Shown here one piece after another: positions 33,433-44,453 of a DNA stretch of 55,410 nt. The translations under genes were made by a program, and so were the position numbers. Origin of the DNA: Nitrospira sp. CG24A. Its GTDB lineage: Bacteria > Nitrospirota > Nitrospiria > Nitrospirales > Nitrospiraceae. The notes beneath the pieces were generated by a model. The model was given only the letters and a program-made list of their open reading frames with translations, did not search any database and was not told where the DNA came from. How positions within the stretch are numbered: the stretch's first letter is position 1; every line of letters starts with the position of its first letter. The stretch spans positions 62,887 to 118,296 of the forward strand of contig NEWT02000039.1 in NCBI GenBank assembly GCA_002869925.2. Reading direction: 5' to 3'.

Positions 33433-36315
33433 ATGGTCACACCGGACTTTCTGAGCCCGACCGATACGTTTATCCATCGCCATATCGGCCCCACCGACGC
33501 TGAGACCCACGACATGCTGGCGACGCTCGGCATGCAATCGCTGGAAGAGCTGAGCAAGGCCACGGTCCCCGCCGACATTCGTATGCAGAAGGAATTGGAT
33601 CTGCCCCTTCATCGCGGTGAACAAGCCGTGCTGGAAGAAATCCGCTCCATCGCCTCAGAAAACCTGGCCTACCGTTCATTGATCGGCATGGGCTATTACG
33701 ATTGCCTGACACCCGGTGTAATTCAGCGCAATATTTTCGAAAACCCGTCCTGGTACACCCAGTACACACCCTACCAGGCTGAGATCGCCCAGGGCCGCTT
33801 GGAAGCCCTCGTGAATTTCCAAACCGTCGTCACCGACCTGACCGGCTTGCCTCTGGCCAATGCCTCACTCCTGGATGAAGCGACGGCGGCGGCAGAGGCC
33901 ATGGCCATGTGTCTCGCCTTTTCCCGTTCGTCAGGCCATGAACGAACAGAATTCTTCGCCTCGCAAGACTGTCATCCCCAGACCATTGCCGTGATGCACA
34001 CACGAGCTGAACCGCTCGGCATGACACTGCGCACAGGACGCGCAGACACCATCGACTTTTCTAATCCCCAACTCGCCGGCATTCTGCTCCAGTATCCGGC
34101 CACCGACGGCTCTGTCGGAGATTACAGCGCGCTGGTGACTCGGGCCCACGCAGCCGGAGTTCTGGTGGTGGTCGCCACCGATCTGTTAGCCTTGACTCTT
34201 TTGCGCGCACCGGGAGAGTTCGGCGCCGATATCGCCGTGGGCTCCAGCCAGCGATTTGGTGTTCCACTTGGATTTGGCGGCCCTCACGCTGCATTTCTTG
34301 CCACCGCTGAGACATTCAAACGGCAGATGCCTGGACGCATCGTCGGGGTATCCAAGGATGTCACAGGCAAACCCGCCTACCGGCTTTCTCTGCAAACCCG
34401 CGAACAGCACATCAGACGTGAAAAGGCGACGAGCAACATTTGTACGGCGCAGGTGCTCTTGGCCATTATGGCCAGCATGTACGCGGTCTACCATGGACCG
34501 GAGGGTCTTCGGCGGATTGCTGAGCGCGTGCATGGCTTAGCCGTGGTGCTGGCAACGGGATTGCGGAAGCTCGGATTCGAAATCGCAACAGACACCTACT
34601 TCGATACGATTCGGATTCGTCTCACAAAGATACAATCCGACTCCATTTTCATCCGGGCCAACGAAGCCGGCATCAATCTTCGCCGGCATGAGGACCACGC
34701 GATCGGCATTACGCTGGATGAAGTGAGCACGGAACACGAAATCCGACGCCTCATGGAAATTTTCAGTGGCCTGGATCGGTTACCTTTTGAAGTGCAGGCC
34801 TTGAGCCACAGCGCCCACACACGTTTCCCGGCAAGCCTCACTCGAACCAGCGCGTACCTGACCCACGAGGTGTTCAATCGCTATCATTCGGAGCATGAGA
34901 TGCTGCGATATATCCACCGCCTTGAGGCAAAGGATCTGTCGCTCGTCCATTCGATGATCCCGTTGGGATCCTGCACCATGAAGCTGAACGCGACCTCCGA
35001 GATGTTGCCCGTCACCTGGCCGGAGTTCTCACGGCTGCATCCGTTTGCGCCGGTCGAACAAACCAACGGGTATCGAAAATTGTTCCATCAGCTGGAGACG
35101 TGGCTGGCTGAGATCACAGGACTCTCAGCCGTATCCTTGCAACCGAACGCCGGCTCGCAGGGCGAATATACGGGGTTGATGGTGATCCGTGCGTTCCACA
35201 AAAGCCAAGGGGAAGAACATCGAGATGTCTGCTTGATTCCCTTGTCCGCACACGGCACAAATCCAGCCAGTGCAACGATGGTCGGCATGACGGTGGTGAC
35301 CGTCGCCTGCGATCGACAGGGTAATGTCGATGTCACCGATCTTGAAGCCAAGGCCACTCAGCATCGTGATCGGCTGGCGGCGCTCATGTTGACCTACCCC
35401 TCAACCCACGGTGTCTTCGAAGCAGACGTACGACGCATCTGCCAGATCATCCATACGCACGGCGGACAAGTCTATATGGACGGCGCCAACTTGAATGCCC
35501 AGGTGGGGCTCTGTCGGCCAGGAGACATCGGCGCGGATGTCTGCCATCTCAATCTTCACAAAACATTCTGTATTCCCCATGGCGGCGGCGGTCCTGGGAT
35601 GGGACCAGTCGTTGCCGCGCGGCACTTGGCTCCGTTTCTTCCCAGCCATCCAGTGATGCACTTGGGAGAACAAGACGCCATCGGCGCCGTATCGGCAGCG
35701 CCGTACGGCAGCCCTAGTATCGTCACGATTTCCTGGGTCTATATCGCCCTGATGGGACGCGACGGCCTCACAAAGGCGACGCAGATGGCGATCTTGAGCG
35801 CCAATTACATGGCCAAGCGGTTGGAGAAGTACTATCCCATTCTCTATACGGGAACGTCCGGATTCGTGGCGCACGAGTTCATTCTCGACCTCCGTCCGTT
35901 CAAGGAGACGACGGGAGTTGAAGCGATGGATGTGGCGAAGCGATTGATGGATTACGGGTTTCATGCGCCGACGGTCTCGTTCCCCGTTCCTGGAACACTC
36001 ATGATCGAACCGACGGAAAGCGAAACGAGAGAAGAATTAGATCGATACTGCGAGGCGCTGATCTCGATTCACGGAGAGATACAAGACATCGTCGAGGGCC
36101 GCCAGCCGCGCACGAACAATCTCCTGAAGAATGCGCCTCATGCGGCACAAGTGGTGACGGCGAACGAATGGAGCCGACCCTACAGCCGCGAACAGGCTGC
36201 CTTTCCTGCTCCATGGGTACGCCACCATAAATTCTGGCCTAGCGTGAGCCGCATCGACGAGGCCTTTGGGGATCGGAATCTCATCTGCACGTGCCCACCG
36301 ACCGACAGTTACTAA
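33433..36315 (+). CDS. gcvP: Glycine dehydrogenase (decarboxylating), P protein
   Basis: A 960-residue PLP enzyme of the glycine cleavage system, releasing CO2 from glycine and passing the aminomethyl group to the H protein. It is the full-length form, equivalent to fused GcvPA and GcvPB: residues 1-450 carry [20 protein letters not shown] and [14 protein letters not shown], and the second half has the PLP lysine in [20 protein letters not shown] near residue 709. It begins [13 protein letters not shown]; the ribosome-binding site is weak and distant (AAAGGA, about 15 nt). gcvT and gcvH are not in the window. Repeat copy 7 abuts its 3' end. Confidence 0.96.
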   Translation: MVTPDFLSPTDTFIHRHIGPTDAETHDMLATLGMQSLEELSKATVPADIRMQKELDLPLHRGEQAVLEEIRSIASENLAYRSLIGMGYYDCLTPGVIQRNIFENPSWYTQYTPYQAEIAQGRLEALVNFQTVVTDLTGLPLANASLLDEATAAAEAMAMCLAFSRSSGHERTEFFASQDCHPQTIAVMHTRAEPLGMTLRTGRADTIDFSNPQLAGILLQYPATDGSVGDYSALVTRAHAAGVLVVVATDLLALTLLRAPGEFGADIAVGSSQRFGVPLGFGGPHAAFLATAETFKRQMPGRIVGVSKDVTGKPAYRLSLQTREQHIRREKATSNICTAQVLLAIMASMYAVYHGPEGLRRIAERVHGLAVVLATGLRKLGFEIATDTYFDTIRIRLTKIQSDSIFIRANEAGINLRRHEDHAIGITLDEVSTEHEIRRLMEIFSGLDRLPFEVQALSHSAHTRFPASLTRTSAYLTHEVFNRYHSEHEMLRYIHRLEAKDLSLVHSMIPLGSCTMKLNATSEMLPVTWPEFSRLHPFAPVEQTNGYRKLFHQLETWLAEITGLSAVSLQPNAGSQGEYTGLMVIRAFHKSQGEEHRDVCLIPLSAHGTNPASATMVGMTVVTVACDRQGNVDVTDLEAKATQHRDRLAALMLTYPSTHGVFEADVRRICQIIHTHGGQVYMDGANLNAQVGLCRPGDIGADVCHLNLHKTFCIPHGGGGPGMGPVVAARHLAPFLPSHPVMHLGEQDAIGAVSAAPYGSPSIVTISWVYIALMGRDGLTKATQMAILSANYMAKRLEKYYPILYTGTSGFVAHEFILDLRPFKETTGVEAMDVAKRLMDYGFHAPTVSFPVPGTLMIEPTESETREELDRYCEALISIHGEIQDIVEGRQPRTNNLLKNAPHAAQVVTANEWSRPYSREQAAFPAPWVRHHKFWPSVSRIDEAFGDRNLICTCPPTDSY

Positions 36316-36316
36316 G

Positions 36317-36442
36317 TCGGCTGCTGAAAAAGGCTCTCAACGTCGTTCTCGTCTCGCAACCATCCTCAACGTACCCCAGAGGGTACGCTTCCGGTGATTG
36401 CTTCGCCTGCGGCCTAGTTGCGAAGCCTTTTTGAGCAGCCTC
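36317..36442. repeat. Composite palindromic repeat, copy 7
   Basis: The A end GTCGGCTGCTGAAAAAGGC starts one base after the gcvP stop. The core has CTCAACGTACCCCAGAGGGTACG, and the B end is GCGGCCTAGTTGCGAAGCC then TTTTTGAGCAGCC. Compensating GGCTGC/GCAGCC changes in the two ends keep the outer stem paired, which supports conservation of structure over sequence. Confidence 0.88.
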
Positions 36443-36681
36443 TGAAGAGAATGCCATCCGACGTAATCCCGCTTGCTCACCATAGCAACGAACGACGCTG
36501 GTTGCCGCGCTACGAAAGGCAACGAGAGCAGGTCACTGCATGTGGAGTTCTGGCCCAGGGTGAAGTAACCGGACACGACTCATCGTGAGGAAGCTGTCCA
36601 AGCCGCGAACACACGGACGGAACATCGTCATCAGTGATTCTGCCTATCTCTCCTTTTTCTTCTCCCCCTCATCTTCCTCGG

Positions 36682-37863
36682 TTAGGTGTCAGCTCCTTCT
36701 TGGCCAAGTAGTGAGTCTAAAGCCTTCACAGCTTCAGTAATCACTCTACGCCCTTCGGCCATGCTCTGCAGGATCTCGTCCAACACCTCTGTCGTATCGC
36801 GTTTTGCTCGATTGAGCAGAGAAGTCATCCTTGGCAACCTAAATACTGTTCCACGGAATGATTCAATCGAATCATAGGCTCCTCCAATCGCGGCAACTAA
36901 TTGAGTCAGGCTAGTCCTCGCTGAACAAACTTGAGTTCTGTCTGTAGAATTCATCTCAATTGTCATCAAGACTGTGCGAGCAGTCGCAGCAGCCCCTTTA
37001 CTGAGCGCCTCGCGAAAAAGTGGGAGCTCGGCGCGAACGCGAGCCACATAGTGATTCATATCCACCGCCGCTTTTTCGATGAGCGTCCTTGCTTCACGGC
37101 GATCGATCTCGCCACCGGTTTGTTTCTGTGCCGCATTAATTTCAGAGGTGCGTTCAGTCATCCTTGTCCCTAGGGTGGAGGTTTCGACGCCAATTCTCAT
37201 GATAATCTCGTTGAGATCGGCAAAGTGCCCTTCGACAAGATCAAGAAGATCAAGTAGCCCTAGATCATCATCGGATGCAGAATCTTGCTGATTGGGCACT
37301 ACAACTGCAGGCATTACCGGTCGATCTTCCTGATTAACCGATTCTTGAATCTGCCTCGCGAGATGAAGGCGAATCAACCGCTCAAACTCGTCAAGGGAAG
37401 CGAAACTCCAATATAAGGACCCCTCTGCCCCCAGAGACTCGCGAAAACGAAGAACTTTTGCCAGTTGATCCGGATTGATCCGACTTGGCACTAGGGGTGC
37501 GTCCTTGAAGTAGAACATGATCTTGATAGACCCTGGGCGTGACCGGAACCGCTCCAATGCGCGCGTATACTCTTCTTCCGTACCCGAACCTGCTCGCCCC
37601 GTTGGAGTACCGTATCGCCCCCACATCAATCCAACAAATATATCGTAGTCCCCCGGCAGCTCATGGTTTAGCACGTCTTGAGCATCTTCACCGATGCCAG
37701 GGAAACCGTGAGTTTCCCACCGTACGAGATCAAGTCGAGCACCCAATGAACGACTCCAAGTCACATTAAGCTCTCGGATAACCTCCTCCAGTCGATTACG
37801 TTCCGGGTCCAAGTCAGACGGTGAGGCTACGAAGACGACAATCACACGCTCGTTTCTTGGCAT
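36682..37863 (-). CDS. DUF4062-domain protein
   Basis: A 393-residue protein. Residues 1-110 match the DUF4062 domain (VFVASPSDLDPERNRLEEVI, DIFVGLMWGRYGTPTGRAGSG), a TIR/STALD-like fold usually found at the N terminus of NTPase or NLR-like defence proteins. Residues 190-390 are helical and coiled-coil, with DLLDLVEGHFADLNEIIMRI and a Lys/Arg/Glu-rich end. No NTPase or protease domain is attached, so it is a short variant. It has no close neighbours on either strand. An effector or signalling role is plausible but unproven. Confidence 0.72.
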   Translation of the reverse strand: MPRNERVIVVFVASPSDLDPERNRLEEVIRELNVTWSRSLGARLDLVRWETHGFPGIGEDAQDVLNHELPGDYDIFVGLMWGRYGTPTGRAGSGTEEEYTRALERFRSRPGSIKIMFYFKDAPLVPSRINPDQLAKVLRFRESLGAEGSLYWSFASLDEFERLIRLHLARQIQESVNQEDRPVMPAVVVPNQQDSASDDDLGLLDLLDLVEGHFADLNEIIMRIGVETSTLGTRMTERTSEINAAQKQTGGEIDRREARTLIEKAAVDMNHYVARVRAELPLFREALSKGAAATARTVLMTIEMNSTDRTQVCSARTSLTQLVAAIGGAYDSIESFRGTVFRLPRMTSLLNRAKRDTTEVLDEILQSMAEGRRVITEAVKALDSLLGQEGADT

Positions 37864-38019
37864 TCAGCACTCCTAGACGGGTTTCTAGATTGAAGAAATC
37901 GCTGGACTCGAGTATCAAAAAGTCTCTGAAGCCTAATTCGATTCACCTAAGGTGTCAATGCACTGAGCTAGCCCCACTTTTGTGGATACTCTCAAAAAAA
38001 GACACCAGCCTCTTTCCCA

Positions 38020-41000
38020 TCACCACGGTTCGGATGACGTGGGGCTGGCTGCGGGTCTGTCGATCTGAGAGTCTGAACTCATAATCCTGCTCTTCCAGAC
38101 ATAGTACAAGATTGGAATAACAATCAGCGTCAGGATGGTTGAACTCACCATGCCGCCGATCATCGGGGCGGCAATGCGTTTCATCACGTCGGCGCCCGTG
38201 CCGGTGGTCCACATGATCGGGAGCAAGCCGCCCATGATCGCGGCGACCGTCATCATCTTGGGCCGCACTCGCTGAACTGCGCCTTCCATGATCGCCTCAC
38301 GCAGGTCTTGAACCATCGTCATGCGGCCTTCGCGTACCCGACGCTCATAGGCCTCGTCGAGATAGACGAGCATGACCACGCCCGTCTCTGCTGCTACGCC
38401 GGCCAGGGCGATGATGCCCACCCAGACTGCCACGCTCAAGTTATAGCCCAGATAGTCGAGATACCAGATGGCTCCGATCCCGGCGAAGGGGACGGACAAG
38501 AGCACGATGAGGGATTTCGCCAGCGAACGGAAGTTGAGATAGAGCAGCAAGAGGATGATCCCAATGGTGACGGGGACGACCAACTTTAACCGCTCTTCGG
38601 CCCGCACCAGATGCTCGTATTGACCGGTCCAGATCAGCCGATAGCCGGATGGTAATGTCACTCGGTCTTGCACCGCTCGTTGGGCGTCTTGGACATAGCC
38701 GCGAAGATCGCGGCCGCTGACCGCGACCGAGACCAAACCGGCCAGCGATCCCGCTTCATCCGCGATCGACGGCGGCCCTTGAGTAATGACCATCTCTGCG
38801 ATTTGTCCGAGTGGAATCTGCGCGCCGCTTGGCGTGGGAATCAGCACCCGCTTGAGCCGGTCGGGATCATCGCGCAGTTCGCGCTTGTAGCGCACATTGA
38901 CCGGATACCGCTCGCGTCCCTCAACTGTGGTTGTCACGGTCTCGCCGCCGATGGCGGTGGTGATCACCGCTTGCACGTCTCCCACCGTCAGACCATAACG
39001 GGCCGCTTCACGTCGGTTCACAGTGAGATCCAGGTAATAGCCTTCATTCAACCGTTCGGCAAACGCGCTTTTGGTGCCAGGCATGTTTGCCAAGACTTGC
39101 TCGATCTCCAAGCCGATCTTCTCAATGATCTTTAGATCCGGTCCTAGGACTTTGATGCCGACCGGGCTTCGCACACCGGTTGTGATCATTTCGGTGCGAG
39201 TCTGAATCGGCATCCACCAGATGTTTGGAAATCCTGGAATGCGCAGCTTGGCATCCATTTCATCCAACAATCGGTCCCAGGTCATGCCGGGCCGCCATTG
39301 CGATTCTGGTTTGAGGGTGACTGTGATTTCTGCCATTCCGACAAAGGCCGGATCGGTGGCCGTCGGGGCCTTGCCCATCTTGCCGAACACTCGTTCTACT
39401 TCAGGGAAGGTTGTGAGCAACTGATCCTGAATCTGTAGAACCTTGGCTGATTCAGGAATCGAGAGGCCAGGCACAGTGGTCGGCATGTAGAGAATGGTGC
39501 CCTCGTTCAGCGGCGGCATGAATTCCGCGCCGAGACGGGAAAAGATCGGCGCCGTCAATCCCACGACTACCACCGCCACTGCAAGCGTCAGCCACCGGAC
39601 GCGCAACGCGCCGGCGATGATGGGCCGATACAGCGCGACCAACAGCCAATTCAGAGGATTCTTGGCTTCTGCCCGGATGCGTCCTCGTATAAGCAGAACC
39701 ATCAGTACGGGAGCCAAGGTCACCGAAAGCGCGGTGGCGAACAGCATCGAGAAGGTTTTGGTGTAGGCCAACGGCGTAAATAGCCGTCCCTCCTGCGCTT
39801 CCAGTGCGAAGATCGGCAGGAAGGACACAGCGATTACCAGCAGAGAGAAGAACAAGGGACGGCCGACTTCTTTGGCCGCCGCGATGATGGTTTCAACCCG
39901 GTCTGCAGTTGGTGCCTGTTCCAATCGCTTGTGCGCGTTCTCCACCATGACGATGGCCGCGTCCACCATCGCGCCGATGGCAATGGCGATGCCGCCGAGC
40001 GACATGATACTGGACGTGATATGCAAGTAGGCCATCGGGATGAAGGCGAGCAGCACGGCTACAGGGAGAATAAGAATTGCCACCAGGGCACTGCGCAGAT
40101 GAAACAGAAATACGATGGCGACCAAGCTGACGATGATACTCTCCTCCACAAGCTTCTCGCGGAGCACAGCAATGGCCCGATGAATGAGATCGGATCGGTC
40201 ATAGGTGGGAATAATACGAACACCCTTCGGCAGGGCCGGCGTGATCTCTGCCAGCTTGGCTTTGATCCGCTCGATTACGGCGAGCGCATTCTCACCGGCC
40301 CGCATGATGACGATCCCGCCGACCGTCTGGCCCTTGCCGTCTAATTCGGCCACACCGCGCCGCTGGTCTGGCCCGATGTGGACATGGGCGATGTCCCGGA
40401 TCAGGATGGGCGTCCCGCGCCCATCGGTCCCGACCGGGATCAGCTCAATATCATCAATCGAGCGTAGATAGCCTTTCCCGCGAATGATGTATTCCGTACC
40501 AGCCATTTCCAAGACACGGCCGCTCACCTCCGCATTGCTGTTCCGAACCGCTTCGATGATTGTCTTGATCGGTAACCGGTAGGCAGCCAACGTGGTCGGG
40601 TCCACTTCGATTTGGTACTGCTTGACGAAACCACCGACCGCCGACACTTCTGCCACACCGGGCACACTTTCCAGTTGGAAACGCAGGTACCAATCTTGAA
40701 GACTGCGCAGCTGCGCCAGGTCATGTGCGCCCGACTCATCGACCAGCGCATACTGATAGACCCATCCAACCCCGGTCGCGTCCGGGCCTAGAGTCGGGGA
40801 GACTCCGGAAGGCAACTTCCCGGTCAGCTTTTGCATGTATTCCAGCACGCGACTGCGTGCCCAGTACAAGTCGGTCCGGTCTTCGAAAATCACGTAGACG
40901 TACGAGACCCCGTATTCCGAGACGCCCCGCACTCGTTTGACTTTGGGCCCAGCCAGCAGGGAGGTGACGATCGGATAGGTCACCTGGTCTTCAATCAATG

Positions 41001-41175
41001 TGGGGCTGCGCCCCTGCCACTCGGTATAGATGGTCACCTGAACATCGGACAGGTCCGGCACCGCATCCAGTGGAACCTGAAATCCCGCCCACAGGCCCCA
41101 ACTTGCTAACAGCACCACACAGAGGATGACCAGAATCGGATTGCGGGCGCTTCCATCAATGAGTCTTGCGATCAT
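38020..41175 (-). CDS. cusA: CusA-type RND heavy-metal efflux pump
   Basis: A 1051-residue inner-membrane proton-driven RND transporter of the HME family. The N terminus MIARLIDGSARNPILVILCVV is typical. VFGKMGKAPTATDPAFVGM, RPGMTWDRLLDEMD and RTEMITTGVRSPVGIKVLG carry methionines at or near the Cu/Ag-binding Met triad of E. coli CusA, pointing to monovalent copper or silver rather than Zn/Co. About 12 transmembrane helices are visible. It is the last gene of the operon; cusB ends 6 nt upstream. Confidence 0.93.
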   Translation of the reverse strand: MIARLIDGSARNPILVILCVVLLASWGLWAGFQVPLDAVPDLSDVQVTIYTEWQGRSPTLIEDQVTYPIVTSLLAGPKVKRVRGVSEYGVSYVYVIFEDRTDLYWARSRVLEYMQKLTGKLPSGVSPTLGPDATGVGWVYQYALVDESGAHDLAQLRSLQDWYLRFQLESVPGVAEVSAVGGFVKQYQIEVDPTTLAAYRLPIKTIIEAVRNSNAEVSGRVLEMAGTEYIIRGKGYLRSIDDIELIPVGTDGRGTPILIRDIAHVHIGPDQRRGVAELDGKGQTVGGIVIMRAGENALAVIERIKAKLAEITPALPKGVRIIPTYDRSDLIHRAIAVLREKLVEESIIVSLVAIVFLFHLRSALVAILILPVAVLLAFIPMAYLHITSSIMSLGGIAIAIGAMVDAAIVMVENAHKRLEQAPTADRVETIIAAAKEVGRPLFFSLLVIAVSFLPIFALEAQEGRLFTPLAYTKTFSMLFATALSVTLAPVLMVLLIRGRIRAEAKNPLNWLLVALYRPIIAGALRVRWLTLAVAVVVVGLTAPIFSRLGAEFMPPLNEGTILYMPTTVPGLSIPESAKVLQIQDQLLTTFPEVERVFGKMGKAPTATDPAFVGMAEITVTLKPESQWRPGMTWDRLLDEMDAKLRIPGFPNIWWMPIQTRTEMITTGVRSPVGIKVLGPDLKIIEKIGLEIEQVLANMPGTKSAFAERLNEGYYLDLTVNRREAARYGLTVGDVQAVITTAIGGETVTTTVEGRERYPVNVRYKRELRDDPDRLKRVLIPTPSGAQIPLGQIAEMVITQGPPSIADEAGSLAGLVSVAVSGRDLRGYVQDAQRAVQDRVTLPSGYRLIWTGQYEHLVRAEERLKLVVPVTIGIILLLLYLNFRSLAKSLIVLLSVPFAGIGAIWYLDYLGYNLSVAVWVGIIALAGVAAETGVVMLVYLDEAYERRVREGRMTMVQDLREAIMEGAVQRVRPKMMTVAAIMGGLLPIMWTTGTGADVMKRIAAPMIGGMVSSTILTLIVIPILYYVWKSRIMSSDSQIDRPAASPTSSEPW

Positions 41176-41181
41176 GACGGA

Positions 41182-42984
41182 TTACATGCCTCCCCGGGCG
41201 ACCGAGAACTGAAACTTTTCGGCAATGGGCGGTCGCCCCGGTACCGTCACATTGACCGTCACGACCCAGGTTCCGCCCATACCGAACAACACGGCACCTT
41301 CATAGAGCCCATCCTTCGTGTGGCGAGCCGCCGCCTTCGAATCGGTCATACCAGGCATCGGCATCGTATAGACGAAGAGGACTTGCGCATTGGCCACCGG
41401 CTTGCCGACCTGATCTGTCAGCTTGAGCTTGAGCAGCACGTTACCGGCAGTGGGTTTCTCCGGCGCTGTATTCAACGTGAGGGTGAGCCCGGCGACCTGA
41501 CGGGTCCCGGCCTCTGTCGTCTCTTGCTTGCTCCCCATCTCCATACCCGGCATGTTTTCCATTCCCTTCATATCTCCCATGCCTTTCATTCCTTCCATGC
41601 CCTTCATATCCCCCATCGGCATGCCTTTCATGTCGCCCATCCCTTCCATCTTGCCCTCGTGCGCGCCGCGCATCTGCCAATCGCCCATCCCGATTCGGCC
41701 CATCATGGCCTGCATGCTCGAAGCCGACGTCAACTTGCTCTCCGCGTCTAATAGGAAATTGGCTGAGATGACGATTCGATCTCCTTCTTTGAGTCCTTCC
41801 ATCACTTCCACTTCATCCTGGTTTCGGCGACCCAGTTTGACCAATGTTTGCTCATACCGGCCTTGCCCACGATCCATGAACACGAGTTGACGAAGCCCAG
41901 TCTCCAGGACTGCCTCCTTGGGCACGACCAAGGCCTTGGCTGCATCCGTCTGTAGGGTCACGTTCCCATACATACCGGGCTTCAACTTTAGCCCAGGATT
42001 CGGCAATTCAAACCGCACACGCACCGTGCGGGCTTCTGCGTTCAACGAGGGATAGATATAGGCCATGTTCCCGCGAAAGGTTTCTCCTGGATAGGCGGCG
42101 AAGGAGACTGAAATCGGTTGGTCGAGCTTTACCGATGCAACTTCGGACTCATAGATATCGGCAGAGATCCACACCGTGGAGAGATCCGCGACTTCATACA
42201 GTGTCGTGCCTGGTTCCACATATGTGCCCGGCAAGGCCTCCCGCTTGAGGACGATCCCGGATGATGGGGCATAGACCGTGAGCACCGGTTCTGCCTTCCC
42301 TCGACGCTCCAGCGCCGTAATTTGCCCGTCGGTCAGATCCCACAGTCGTAAACGCTCCCGCGCACCGGCCACAAGGGAAGCCGCATTGGTTTTGGCTTCG
42401 TCGAGTGGGCTCGTAGCCAGTCGGGCCTGTGTTCGTAAGGCCAATAAATATTCATCCTGCGTGGCCAGGAGATCCGGTGAGTACAAGGTGAAGAGTGCTT
42501 CGCCTTTGTGTACCGGCCTGCCGATCGAATCGACAAAGACTTCGCGGACCCATCCGGAGATTTTCAGGGTGACCTGAGTCAGGCCTCGTTCGTTGTAGCC
42601 GACCGTGCCGACCGTGCGAATCTCTTGCGTCAACGTCGTGTAGGCAGCTGAGGCGCTCCGCACTCCGATCAACTGTCTTGCCACAGCGGGAACGACGACG
42701 GCTCCCAAGGGCGCTCCAGACATGCCAGGCATGCCCTGCATGGCACCGTCCTTCATCTCCATCTGTTTCATGCCAACCAGCTCACCCGCCTGCCCTGCAG
42801 GCACCTCGATGCCCGCCTTACCCATTTCACCCATCCGCTCTGGAGCTGCCAAAACAACTCCTGTTCCGATGATCATGTCACCCATCGTTCTGTGAGCGAG
42901 GAAGAAGCCGGCAGCGATTCCGGTAATCACTCCGATCGCCCCGACGCCAATCACGAAACGTTTCTTGTATGTCTGCTGCTTCAT
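41182..42984 (-). CDS. cusB: CusB-type membrane fusion protein with Met-rich linker and YtkA-like domain
   Basis: 600 residues, longer than usual CusB (about 400). An N-terminal membrane anchor (FVIGVGAIGVITGIAAGFFL) is followed by Met-rich MKQMEMKDGAMQGMPGM, then the periplasmic adaptor core (GTVGYNERGLTQVTLKISG, APSSGIVLKREALPGTYVEPG). Residues about 444-482 are almost entirely MKGM/MGDM repeats, an expected Cu(I)/Ag(I) thioether-ligand tract. The last 100 residues form a YtkA-like domain (LTLNTAPEKPTAGNVLLKLK, VTVPGRPPIAEKFQFSV). ATG 42984 follows AAGGAGG. It lies 22 nt downstream of cusC. Confidence 0.9.
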   Translation of the reverse strand: MKQQTYKKRFVIGVGAIGVITGIAAGFFLAHRTMGDMIIGTGVVLAAPERMGEMGKAGIEVPAGQAGELVGMKQMEMKDGAMQGMPGMSGAPLGAVVVPAVARQLIGVRSASAAYTTLTQEIRTVGTVGYNERGLTQVTLKISGWVREVFVDSIGRPVHKGEALFTLYSPDLLATQDEYLLALRTQARLATSPLDEAKTNAASLVAGARERLRLWDLTDGQITALERRGKAEPVLTVYAPSSGIVLKREALPGTYVEPGTTLYEVADLSTVWISADIYESEVASVKLDQPISVSFAAYPGETFRGNMAYIYPSLNAEARTVRVRFELPNPGLKLKPGMYGNVTLQTDAAKALVVPKEAVLETGLRQLVFMDRGQGRYEQTLVKLGRRNQDEVEVMEGLKEGDRIVISANFLLDAESKLTSASSMQAMMGRIGMGDWQMRGAHEGKMEGMGDMKGMPMGDMKGMEGMKGMGDMKGMENMPGMEMGSKQETTEAGTRQVAGLTLTLNTAPEKPTAGNVLLKLKLTDQVGKPVANAQVLFVYTMPMPGMTDSKAAARHTKDGLYEGAVLFGMGGTWVVTVNVTVPGRPPIAEKFQFSVARGGM

Positions 42985-43006
42985 CTGTTCCTCCTTGATG
43001 ATTGCG

Positions 43007-44296
43007 TTAGCTCTGCCGATCGAGCGTGATACCGACGACCTGCTCGAGTTCAGCCAGTCGATGCTGCCGGTCCACGAGCGCTTTGAAATACTCAAGCTGA
43101 AATCCTCGCCAGGCTCGCTGGGTATCGATCAGATCCAGAAACCCGCCTTTGCCTGCACGATAGCCGACGCGCGCCGATTCCAGGCTCTGCTCAGCCTGTG
43201 GCAAGATCGTGGTGCGGTACAACGTGGCCACCTGATCAGTTGCCTGAAACTTGGCCAGGAGGTCGTTGATCTGAAATCGGGTCATGTTTTCTAAGGTATG
43301 CTGCTGCGCCTGCGCGACCGCGACTGCAGCCTCTGCTTCCTGTACTCCTGCGTCGTACTTCGGTTTGGTCCAAAACGCGAACGGGATGCTCATCGCCACG
43401 TAGGCGCCGAATCCGTCGTTGGCCTGATAGTTCTGAAAGCGTTGAACCGCCACGTTGAAATCCGGGTAGTATTGACGCTGGGCCAGCGCGCGGGACTGCT
43501 CACTCCGTTGCACATCCAGCTCGGCGGCTTTGATCTCCGGTCTGTCGTTGAGCGCGAAGCCATGTAGATCATCAAGGGGCGTCTCGATCGGCGCTTGAGA
43601 GGGTTCTTGCGCGATGCCCAAGGGTGATGAAGTATCCCGATCGAGCAGCGTATTCAGCATCGCTTCGGCAGTCTTGCGACGCTGTCCCAAGACGGGAAGA
43701 TGTTGGAACAGCAGGGACAGCTCGACCTGGGCTTTGAGGACATCGGCCTGGCTTCCTTTGCCTGCGCGGAACTTCGAGTGTGTAATCTCCACAAACTGTC
43801 TGAGCAGCTCGACCTGTTCATGATGAATCTGGACCGCCTTCTGCGTAAGAAACAAATCGTAGTAGGCCTGCTTCAGGCGAGCGACCAGTTCCCGTTCCTT
43901 CGCGTGGACCGCTTGCTCGGTCATGCCGGCAGAACGACTGGCGACTTCGCCTTTGAGTCCGAGTTTGCCGGGGAAGGGGAGATTCTGTGAGAGACCGAAG
44001 ATATGGTTTTCCGTCCGCGCGACATTGAAGGGTTGGGGGACATTCCACAATTGGAGGGACAGAATTGGGTCATCCAATGACCGCACCTGCGCAATCCGAC
44101 TCGTAGCGGCCTCCCATTGCTTGCGTGTCGCCGCCAGCTCGGGATTGCGAGCCAAAACCTCTTGGATCAATTCCGGCAGCACCAGCCTGTTGCGTAATAC
44201 GGAGTCGCTATCTTGTGCCCACAACAGTCCGGTACTGAAAAACATCACCAGCACTAACGCGACAATGACACACCGATGCTGTCTATTCCTCTTCAT
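43007..44296 (-). CDS. cusC: TolC-family outer-membrane efflux channel (CusC-like)
   Basis: A 429-residue outer-membrane factor. A signal peptide (VIVALVLVMFFSTGLLWAQ) precedes two OEP repeats with typical ARNPELAATRKQWEAA, QTHSKFRAGKGSQADVLKAQ-type and RVGYRAGKGGFLDLIDTQRA segments. GGGAGGTC precedes ATG 44296, supporting this start over the 22-codon-longer frame. It completes the CusCBA tripartite pump. The small cysteine-containing gene lies 157 nt upstream in the same direction. Confidence 0.9.
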   Translation of the reverse strand: MKRNRQHRCVIVALVLVMFFSTGLLWAQDSDSVLRNRLVLPELIQEVLARNPELAATRKQWEAATSRIAQVRSLDDPILSLQLWNVPQPFNVARTENHIFGLSQNLPFPGKLGLKGEVASRSAGMTEQAVHAKERELVARLKQAYYDLFLTQKAVQIHHEQVELLRQFVEITHSKFRAGKGSQADVLKAQVELSLLFQHLPVLGQRRKTAEAMLNTLLDRDTSSPLGIAQEPSQAPIETPLDDLHGFALNDRPEIKAAELDVQRSEQSRALAQRQYYPDFNVAVQRFQNYQANDGFGAYVAMSIPFAFWTKPKYDAGVQEAEAAVAVAQAQQHTLENMTRFQINDLLAKFQATDQVATLYRTTILPQAEQSLESARVGYRAGKGGFLDLIDTQRAWRGFQLEYFKALVDRQHRLAELEQVVGITLDRQS

Positions 44297-44453
44297 AGAG
44301 ATGACCTCCCGGAGTTTCCAGACGTTCGACGCCCTGTCTGTGCTCCGGCTATACGTGGCCAAGAGAGCTAGACGGCAGGCCGAGCGCTGAAACTACACGT
44401 CGAACGACACATGTGATGACAAAGAAGCGATTGCGAGGTATGGAAGGGGAAGA

